Of a DNA stretch of 17,808 bases, positions 1 through 5,047 are shown piece after piece. The notes under the pieces are model-generated. The model had not been told where the DNA came from, ran no database searches, and worked only from the letters and a program-made list of their open reading frames with translations. This DNA is from Lachnospiraceae bacterium. Its GTDB lineage: Bacteria; Bacillota; Clostridia; Lachnospirales; Lachnospiraceae. Within the stretch, counting starts at the first letter, position 1, and each line of letters begins with the position of its first letter. The DNA is taken from NCBI GenBank assembly GCA_900752065.1, contig CAADTT010000123.1, positions 1 through 17,808 on the forward strand. The letters run 5' to 3'. Position numbers and translations under genes: made by a program.

Positions 1-98
1 CACTTGTTAAGTTGATTGAACCGCCGTGTACCGAACGGTACGCACGGTGGTGTGAGAGGACGGAATTTCTCAGTTAAGAGAAATTCCTCCTACTCGAT
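1..98 (+). mobile_element. 3' end of a group II intron (domains V and VI)
   Basis: The sequence folds into the two catalytic 3' domains of a group II intron. Domain V is 20-51: a 9-bp lower helix (20-28 with 43-51, one G-U pair), a 2-nt CG bulge at 41-42, a 4-bp upper helix (29-32 with 37-40) and a GAAC loop; the lower strand holds a CGC triad. Domain VI is 54-95: 54-56 pair with 93-95, 57-60 with 88-91, and 62-71 with 78-87 (perfect 10 bp, loop AGTTAA). A92 is left as the single bulged A, where the branch-point adenosine belongs, and the intron should end at T98 (AY end, 7 nt from A92). The reverse transcriptase and the 5' end lie outside the window. Orientation is antisense to typA. The fold is seen directly; the identity comes from known group II architecture. 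The class was not determined. Confidence 0.88.
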
Positions 99-1922
99 TC
101 TTTTATTAATCTTTGCGCGCTTCCGCATGGTCGGATCCAGGATCTTCTTGCGGATACGCAGACTCTTCGGCGTCACTTCCAGAAGCTCGTCCGTGTCGAT
201 AAATTCCAGAGCCTGCTCCAGACTCAGTACTTTCGGGGGCGTCAGCTTCAGGGCCTCGTCTGCGGAGGAAGAACGGGTATTTGTGAGATGCTTTGTCTTG
301 CATACGTTCAGTTCGATATCCTCAGGCTTTCCGCTCTGACCGATGACCATGCCGGAGTAGACCTTTTCTCCCGGCCCGATAAAGAGGGTTCCGCGCTCCT
401 GTGCGCTGAACAGGCCGTAGGTGACAGACTCGCCTGCCTCGAAAGCGATCAGGCTTCCCTGCTTCCGGTACTGGATATCTCCCTTGTAGGGAGCATATCC
501 GTCAAAGGAGGTGTTCAGGACACCGTTTCCCTTGGTGTCTGTCAAAAATTCACCCCGATATCCGATCAGACCCCGGGAAGGAATGGAGAACTCCAGGCGG
601 GTGTAACCGCCTCCTGTCAGGCTCATGCCCTGCAGCTCGCCCTTCCGGAGACTCAGCTTCTGGATGACGGTGCCTGAAAATTCTTCCGGGACATCCACAT
701 AGGCAATCTCCATAGGCTCAAGCTTTCTACCCCGTTCATCGGTATGATACAGAACCTCTGCCTTACTGACGGCAAATTCGTAACCCTCCCGGCGCATGTT
801 CTCGATCAGGACAGAAAGGTGAAGCTCTCCCCGGCCAGAAACCTTAAAGGACTCTGTCGTGTCTGTTTCCTCTACCCGGAGGCTTACGTCCGTATTCAGC
901 TCACGGAACAGACGGTCGCGCAGATGGCGGGAGGTCACATATTTTCCTTCCTGTCCGGCGAGAGGGCTGTCGTTTACGATAAAATGCATGGCGATCGTAG
1001 GTTCTGAGATCTTCTGGAAAGGAATCGCCTCTACATGCTCCGGAGAGCACAGAGTGTCTCCGATATGGAGATCCGCGATACCGGAGATTGCTACGATGGA
1101 GCCGACGGTGGCTTCCTCCACGGGAACTTTATTTAATCCGTCAAACTCATAGAGCTTGCTGATCTTTACCTTCTGCTGTTTATCGGGATCGTGGTGGTTT
1201 ACCATCACACATTCCTGATTCACCCGGATTGTGCCGTTGTCCACCTTGCCGACACCGATACGCCCCACATATTCGTTGTAGTCGATGGTGCTGATGAGTA
1301 CCTGTGTCCCGGCAGTTTCATCTCCTTCCGGTGCGGGAATATAGTCAAGGATCGTCTCGAACAGAGGCGTCATATCCTTTGGCTCGTCGGCCAGGTCACG
1401 GACTGCGTAGCCTGCTTTTGCAGAAGCGTAGAGGAAGGGACAGTCAAGCTGGGCGTCGGAGGCGTCCAGATCCATCAGAAGCTCCAGCACCTCGTCTACC
1501 ACTTCTTCAGGGCGTGCCTCGGGGCGGTCGATCTTATTGATGCAGACGATCACCGGAAGATCCAGCTCCAGAGCTTTTCGCAGTACGAATTTCGTCTGGG
1601 GCATGGAGCCTTCGAAGGCATCCACCAGAAGGATGACGCCGTTTACCATTTTCAGTACACGCTCCACCTCGCCGCCGAAGTCGGCATGGCCCGGCGTGTC
1701 CACAATATTGATTTTTGTATTTTTATAAAGAACAGCAGTGTTTTTTGATAAAATTGTGATCCCGCGCTCGCGCTCAATATCGTTTGAGTCCATGACACGC
1801 TCGGCAACCTCCTGATTGGCACGGAAGACACCGCTCTGTTTCAGCAGCTCGTCCACCAGTGTGGTTTTGCCGTGGTCTACATGGGCGATAATCGCCACAT
1901 TACGAACATCTTCTCTTTTCAT
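90..1922 (-). CDS. typA: Ribosome-associated translational GTPase TypA/BipA
   Basis: 610-aa translation-factor GTPase related to EF-G and LepA; the family binds the ribosome and supports 50S assembly and growth under cold or stress. The G-domain motifs are intact: P-loop AHVDHGKT (residues 13-20), RGIT (53-56), DTPGH (75-79) and NKID (129-132). A beta-barrel domain, EF-G-like domains and the TypA-specific C-terminal domain follow, and the length is normal for the family. The ATG is preceded by a purine stretch (AAAGAGAG) that gives a modest ribosome binding site. Odd point: the last codons (I, E, stop) fall inside the 3' end of the adjoining group II intron, so the native C-terminus was probably changed by a few residues. 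No typA terminator is visible; it would lie beyond the intron. Confidence 0.97.
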   Translation of the reverse strand: MKREDVRNVAIIAHVDHGKTTLVDELLKQSGVFRANQEVAERVMDSNDIERERGITILSKNTAVLYKNTKINIVDTPGHADFGGEVERVLKMVNGVILLVDAFEGSMPQTKFVLRKALELDLPVIVCINKIDRPEARPEEVVDEVLELLMDLDASDAQLDCPFLYASAKAGYAVRDLADEPKDMTPLFETILDYIPAPEGDETAGTQVLISTIDYNEYVGRIGVGKVDNGTIRVNQECVMVNHHDPDKQQKVKISKLYEFDGLNKVPVEEATVGSIVAISGIADLHIGDTLCSPEHVEAIPFQKISEPTIAMHFIVNDSPLAGQEGKYVTSRHLRDRLFRELNTDVSLRVEETDTTESFKVSGRGELHLSVLIENMRREGYEFAVSKAEVLYHTDERGRKLEPMEIAYVDVPEEFSGTVIQKLSLRKGELQGMSLTGGGYTRLEFSIPSRGLIGYRGEFLTDTKGNGVLNTSFDGYAPYKGDIQYRKQGSLIAFEAGESVTYGLFSAQERGTLFIGPGEKVYSGMVIGQSGKPEDIELNVCKTKHLTNTRSSSADEALKLTPPKVLSLEQALEFIDTDELLEVTPKSLRIRKKILDPTMRKRAKINKRIE

Positions 1923-1957
1923 AAATCAAAATCTCTCTTTCTTATGTTATATATCAT

Positions 1958-2006
1958 GATACCAGGATTGTGGGAGCACAAAGTGCGGAACAATCCATGT
2001 GGTATC
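1958..2006 (-). promoter_or_regulatory. Three-tier hairpin in the presumed typA 5' leader
   Basis: Bases 1958-1964 (GATACCA) pair with 2000-2006, 1965-1971 (GGATTGT) with 1990-1996, and 1976-1979 (GCAC) with 1983-1986. All tiers are perfect matches. The hairpin starts 36 bp upstream of the typA start codon and is flanked by two copies of ATATCATGA (1951-1959 and 2022-2030). On the typA strand no T-run follows, so it is not a simple terminator. A leader regulatory or mRNA-stability element is inference. Confidence 0.45.
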
Positions 2007-2053
2007 TTTTGCCCTAACATCATATCATGAGATCAGGGACAAATGGACACAAA

Positions 2054-2075
2054 ACGGATGCATGGAGCAATCCGT
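2054..2075 (-). promoter_or_regulatory. Second hairpin in the presumed typA leader
   Basis: ACGGAT (2054-2059) pairs perfectly with ATCCGT (2070-2075) around a 10-nt loop. It would lie near the 5' end of a typA transcript started from the -10 box at 2103-2108. Its function is unknown. Confidence 0.3.
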
Positions 2076-2102
2076 AGTCTCAGTCATTGTCGGGAAACTC
2101 AT

Positions 2103-2108
2103 ATTATA
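2103..2108 (-). promoter_or_regulatory. Candidate -10 box for typA
   Basis: Read on the - strand this is a perfect TATAAT. No convincing -35 hexamer lies 16-18 bp further upstream (the best is TACACT), so the call rests on the -10 box and on its position between the divergent genes. It would give a leader of about 170 nt. Confidence 0.35.
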
Positions 2109-2136
2109 TGGTAAAGCCGTTAAACAGTGTATCACA

Positions 2137-2169
2137 TTTTTTCGGGAATACAAGGATTTCCCGAAAAAA
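2137..2169. repeat. 12-bp perfect inverted repeat in the typA/ssb divergent region
   Basis: TTTTTTCGGGAA (2137-2148) is the exact reverse complement of TTCCCGAAAAAA (2158-2169), with a 9-nt spacer. The T-run precedes the stem on both strands, so it does not have terminator polarity. CGGGAA occurs again at 2091-2096. It may be an operator or a transcript-end structure; function unknown. Confidence 0.5.
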
Positions 2170-2243
2170 ATATAAGAAAAAGGCGGAGGGAGAAGGATTT
2201 TTCCGCGATATTCCGGGATAAATATTATTATTTAGGTAGGCTT

Positions 2244-2252
2244 TGCTAAAAT
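2244..2252 (+). promoter_or_regulatory. Candidate extended -10 for the ssb-like gene
   Basis: TGC followed by TAAAAT gives a TGn extended -10 element. The upstream AT-rich stretch offers only a poor -35 (TTATTA at 2225-2230, 16-bp spacing). Transcription would begin about 130 nt before the start codon. Confidence 0.3.
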
Positions 2253-2390
2253 CGTGTATAGATGAATCAGAATAAGAATAATGAAAAAACGGAAGTCATA
2301 AATATAACTATACACGAACAGAGGTATACAAAACGGAGCCCCGGAAACAAGGGGCATCCGCCGGAGAAGAAGAAGGGAGAACATTATATT

Positions 2391-3014
2391 ATGGCAGATA
2401 AGGTAATTGAAAACAATCAGGTAATGATTATGGGACAGGTGGCATCCGAATTTACATTCAGCCATGAGGTATTTGGGGAAGGTTTCTATATGATGGACAT
2501 TCTCGTAAAAAGGCTGAGTAATTCATGTGACAGAATTCCGGTCATGGTATCTGACCGATTGATCGATGTCACGCAGGACTACCAGGGGGAATACATACAG
2601 ATTTCCGGTCAGTTCCGTTCTTATAACAGGCACGAGGAGAAGAAGAACAGGCTGGTGCTTTCGGTCTTTGCGAGAGAAATCAGCTTTGTTGAGGAAGAAA
2701 ATGATAAGATGAAGACAAACCAGATCTTTCTGGATGGATATATCTGCAAAATGCCAGTTTACCGGAAAACGCCTCTTGGAAGAGAAATCGCTGACATGCT
2801 GGTGGCGGTGAACCGTCCTTATGGCAAATCCGATTACATCCCGTGCATCTGCTGGGGAAGAAACGCCAGATTTTCCTCCACCTTTGAAGTGGGAGGCCAC
2901 GTGCAGGTATGGGGAAGGATCCAGAGCCGGGATTATATGAAAAAACTGGAGGGCGATATCACGGAAAAGAGGACGGCTTATGAAGTTTCGGTCAGCAAGC
3001 TGGAGTACACCTGA
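2391..3014 (+). CDS. Tandem OB-fold single-stranded DNA-binding protein (SSB-like)
   Basis: 207 aa. The second half (about residues 110-207) reads as an SSB-family OB fold, with the G-R-E-I-A-D-M and C-I-C-W-G-R-N-A strand signatures and a V-x-V-W-G-R-I-Q-S strand. The first half (about residues 8-105) has the same strand order (V-M-I-M-G-Q-V, Y-I-Q-I-S-G-Q), so it is probably a degenerate second OB fold. The family binds single-stranded DNA in replication and repair. I chose the ATG at 2391 because AAGGGAG sits 10 nt before it; the same frame opens at 2262, but the extra 43 residues are low-complexity and lack a ribosome binding site. It differs from the main SSB in being duplicated and in lacking an acidic glycine-rich tail. 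It is monocistronic, with a strong terminator after it. Confidence 0.78.
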   Translation: MADKVIENNQVMIMGQVASEFTFSHEVFGEGFYMMDILVKRLSNSCDRIPVMVSDRLIDVTQDYQGEYIQISGQFRSYNRHEEKKNRLVLSVFAREISFVEEENDKMKTNQIFLDGYICKMPVYRKTPLGREIADMLVAVNRPYGKSDYIPCICWGRNARFSSTFEVGGHVQVWGRIQSRDYMKKLEGDITEKRTAYEVSVSKLEYT

Positions 3015-3037
3015 TGACTTGCTTTGAAAGCTTCAAA

Positions 3038-3073
3038 AACAGCTCTGCGCGGGGAATCGCAGGGCTGTTTTTT
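3038..3073 (+). terminator. Rho-independent terminator of the ssb-like gene
   Basis: A 12-bp stem (3038-3049 with 3058-3069, one G-U pair) with an 8-nt loop leads directly into an unbroken T-run that continues to 3073. It lies 23 bp after the stop codon. Confidence 0.93.
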
Positions 3074-3084
3074 AATGCCTCAGT

Positions 3085-3141
3085 ATGCGTAAGAAACTGC
3101 CACACCGAAGGCGTACCCGGATAGCGGCAGGTTCTTTGCAT
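3085..3141. repeat. Long imperfect palindrome upstream of the CobO-like gene
   Basis: ATGC (3085-3088) pairs with GCAT (3138-3141), AAGAA (3091-3095) with TTCTT (3132-3136), and CTGCC (3097-3101) with GGCAG (3126-3130), with one A/G mismatch in the stem. The 24-nt apical part is GC-rich. It has the form of an intergenic palindromic repeat or a small structured RNA. It does not carry the conserved core of a cobalamin riboswitch. Only this copy is in the window, so the repeat status is inference. Confidence 0.45.
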
Positions 3142-3148
3142 GCCTTAG

Positions 3149-3177
3149 TTGCATTCTCAAAGAGTTTGTAGTAAGAT
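3149..3177 (+). promoter_or_regulatory. Weak candidate promoter for the CobO-like gene
   Basis: TTGCAT (3149-3154) and TAAGAT (3172-3177) are separated by 17 bp. Both hexamers match the consensus poorly, but they sit after a terminator and before the next gene. Confidence 0.3.
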
Positions 3178-3194
3178 ATAGGGACGATAAAAAG

Positions 3195-3233
3195 CGGCCA
3201 ATGGCCGTATTACCATGAGCTGCAAAAGGCAGC
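3195..3233 (+). promoter_or_regulatory. Two small hairpins in the leader of the CobO-like gene
   Basis: CGGCC (3195-3199) pairs with GGCCG (3203-3207), and GCTGC (3219-3223) with GCAGC (3229-3233). The second ends 18 nt before the start codon and close to the ribosome binding site. There is no T-run. A regulatory role is possible but not shown. Confidence 0.35.
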
Positions 3234-3251
3234 GTCAGAGTGAGGTGTGGG

Positions 3252-3740
3252 ATGAAGAAAGGATTTGTACATATAATATGCGGGAACGGGAAAGGAAAGA
3301 CTTCTTCTGCCTTGGGGCAGGGGATTACTGCCGCAAGTGAAGGAAAGTCAGTGATGATTATTCAGTTTCTCAAACAGAAGCAGTCGGATGAGATCGGCTT
3401 TATCCGGCGTCTGGAGCCGGAGATCAAGGTGTTTCGCTTTGAAAAGACAGAGAAATCCTTCGGGGAGCTGTCCGAGGAGGAAAAGAGGGAAGAGAGCCAG
3501 AATTTGAAAAACGGCGTGAATTTTGCCAGAAAAGTGCTGGTAACGGAGGAGTGCGATGTGCTGATCCTGGATGAAATTCTGGGGCTGCTGGAGTACGGCA
3601 TCGTCACGGCAGACGAGATCCGTTCCCTGCTTGAAGCAAATGATGGAGATATGGAAATCATCATGACAGGTATTTACGAGGCAAAGGAGCTGTGGGATAC
3701 GGTGGATATGGTGACAGTGATGGAGACAAAGAAAGAATAA
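3252..3740 (+). CDS. CobO-like corrinoid adenosyltransferase (P-loop ATPase family)
   Basis: 162 aa. Walker A GNGKGKTS spans residues 11-18, with the S-S-A-L-G helix that follows it in CobO/BtuR proteins. The strand M-I-I-Q-F-L-K (35-41) and the Walker B-like I-L-D-E (105-108) also fit this family, which transfers the adenosyl group of ATP to cob(I)alamin or cobyrinic acid a,c-diamide. The ATG at 3252 has GAGG 6 nt ahead; a GTG at 3240 in the same frame has no ribosome binding site. The protein ends soon after V-D-M-V-T-V-M and lacks the basic tail usual in CobO, so it is on the short side. No other cobalamin gene is nearby. It is probably cotranscribed with the AEC transporter 12 bp downstream. 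The family is fairly secure; the substrate is not. Confidence 0.8.
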   Translation: MKKGFVHIICGNGKGKTSSALGQGITAASEGKSVMIIQFLKQKQSDEIGFIRRLEPEIKVFRFEKTEKSFGELSEEEKREESQNLKNGVNFARKVLVTEECDVLILDEILGLLEYGIVTADEIRSLLEANDGDMEIIMTGIYEAKELWDTVDMVTVMETKKE

Positions 3741-3752
3741 CGGGAGGGAAAG

Positions 3753-4667
3753 ATGTTACTGTTTCAGCAGATGCTGGTATTGTTTTTTCTGATGATGATC
3801 GGCTATTTTTTGAGAAAAAAGGAGATTTTTGGCGAAGATACCTGTAAGGCGGTATCATGGCTGGTGGTGCACATCGCAAATCCAGCTCTGATCCTCTCCG
3901 GCAGCATCAGCCGCAGCAAACCTCTGGCTCCTGGAGAGATTGGTCTGTGTCTCGGTGTTTCCGTACTGATCTTTGCAGGGCTGATCCTGACAGCGGCGGC
4001 GGTGACGCCTGTTTTTCGCATACCGAAAAAAAGCAGGGGAACCTATCGGGTGATGCTTGTTTTTTCAAATGTAGGGTTTATGGGATTCCCTGTAGTCAGC
4101 GCTGTATATGGCGCAGACGCCCTTCTCTATGCATCTGTCTTTCTGATTCCCTATAATCTGCTGCTCTATACCTATGGGATTGAAGAGATGCGCGGGTTGG
4201 GAACGGAGAGACGAAAGATTTCATGGAAAAAGATTCTGAACATAGGGGTAGTCACCAGTGTGCTGTCCCTGCTGATTGCAGTGTTTGATCTGCAAATGCC
4301 GGATTTTGTCAGAACGGCGGTCTCCTCCCTGAGCGGGCTGACAGCGCCCCTCAGCATGATGGTGATCGGCGCTTCTATGGTGAATCTCCGTATCAAAGAG
4401 CTCTTTGCCGACGGCAGGCTGCTGGCCTTTGCGTTTCTGAAGCTTATTCTTCTGCCGACGGCAGGAATGCTTCTTTTGGGGCTCTTTCTAAAAAATGAAA
4501 TGCTTTTGGGGGTATGTCTCGTTATGCTGGCTACACCGGTAGGAAGCATGACTGCCATGCTGGCACAGCAGTATGGCGGTGACTATGAGCTGGATTCCAG
4601 AGGGGTGGCGCTCACGACGCTTCTGTCAGTGCTGACGATGCCGCTGGTATCTATGCTGGTGGGATAA
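3753..4667 (+). CDS. AEC-family (auxin efflux carrier type) transporter
   Basis: 304-aa integral membrane protein with about eight to ten hydrophobic segments spread over its length. The family marks are a conserved N-P-A-L-I-L turn (residues 43-48), the S-N-V-G-F-M-G-F-P segment (105-113) and a C-terminal A-x-x-Y-G-G-D helix end (about 270-277). Bacterial AEC carriers export or exchange organic acids such as malate or malonate; the substrate cannot be read from this sequence. GGGAGG precedes the ATG by 6 nt, and the gene starts 12 bp after the CobO-like stop, so the two are likely one transcript. An imperfect terminator-like hairpin follows. Confidence 0.9.
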   Translation: MLLFQQMLVLFFLMMIGYFLRKKEIFGEDTCKAVSWLVVHIANPALILSGSISRSKPLAPGEIGLCLGVSVLIFAGLILTAAAVTPVFRIPKKSRGTYRVMLVFSNVGFMGFPVVSAVYGADALLYASVFLIPYNLLLYTYGIEEMRGLGTERRKISWKKILNIGVVTSVLSLLIAVFDLQMPDFVRTAVSSLSGLTAPLSMMVIGASMVNLRIKELFADGRLLAFAFLKLILLPTAGMLLLGLFLKNEMLLGVCLVMLATPVGSMTAMLAQQYGGDYELDSRGVALTTLLSVLTMPLVSMLVG

Positions 4668-4702
4668 AGGTAAACGGGAAATTCTTAAAATATGAAACAA
4701 AG

Positions 4703-4745
4703 CAGGCAGTACCAGAGAGCAAATGCTTTTTGGTGCTGCCTGTTT
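4703..4745 (+). terminator. Probable terminator of the CobO-like/AEC operon
   Basis: CAGGCAGTACCA (4703-4714) pairs with TGGTGCTGCCTG (4731-4742) over 12 bp with one G-U pair. The short T tract is interrupted (TTTAACTTT). It lies 35 bp after the stop. Confidence 0.7.
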
Positions 4746-4845
4746 AACTTTGAAAAATCAAAAAACCGTACAGAAAAAACACTGAAATCTGCCTTGAATA
4801 ACGCTGAATTTACTATGAAATCTGTTTGGCATGTCGAATTTTAGG

Positions 4846-4874
4846 TTGAATTGTCGAAGGGATTATATTATAAT
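4846..4874 (+). promoter_or_regulatory. Strong sigma-A type promoter of the surface-protein operon
   Basis: TTGAAT (4846-4851), a 17-bp spacer and a perfect TATAAT (4869-4874). The start of transcription is expected near 4881, which leaves an unusually long leader of about 165 nt. The -35 is flanked by an inverted GTCGAATT/GAATTGTCGA-type arrangement (4833-4857) that could be an operator. Confidence 0.8.
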
Positions 4875-4922
4875 TTAGTTAGCTATGGGGGGAGTTATAC
4901 TTAATTCCGAGTGCCCATGATG

Positions 4923-5024
4923 GAAGAATGGAAAGAAAGGACGGTGACAGCAGCAGAAGGGAGAACCCTTAACATTCTTCTGATAAAATTACGCAACATG
5001 TAGAATCCCGTGCGGAAGCGCGGG
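4923..5024 (+). promoter_or_regulatory. Structured 5' leader of the large surface-protein gene
   Basis: GAAGAATG (4923-4930) pairs perfectly with CATTCTTC (4973-4980) and encloses a small hairpin (AAGGG 4957-4961 with CCCTT 4966-4970). A separate GC-rich hairpin, CCCGTGC (5007-5013) with GCGCGGG (5018-5024) around a GGAA loop, ends 9 nt before the AAAGGAG ribosome binding site. No T-run follows, so it is not a terminator. I do not recognise a known riboswitch class. Confidence 0.5.
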
Positions 5025-5047
5025 CAGTTTACAAAGGAGATTGAAGT

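Noticed and set aside
62..87. Perfect 10-bp inverted repeat taken as the typA terminator
   Set aside because: No T-run follows on the typA strand, and the repeat fits exactly as the domain VI stem of the group II intron.
1191..1748. 185-aa open frame opposite typA
   Set aside because: It lies fully antisense to a conserved gene and shows no recognisable motif or ribosome binding site.
2262..2390. N-terminal extension of the ssb-like protein
   Set aside because: The extra 43 residues are low-complexity, have no ribosome binding site and precede a well-placed AAAGGGAG-type site at 2391.
3074..3251. Cobalamin riboswitch upstream of the CobO-like gene
   Set aside because: The conserved core motifs of that riboswitch are not present; only unrelated hairpins are seen.
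4881..5047. c-di-GMP or other known riboswitch in the surface operon leader
   Set aside because: The hairpins do not carry the conserved bases of the c-di-GMP-I or c-di-GMP-II classes that I could check by eye.
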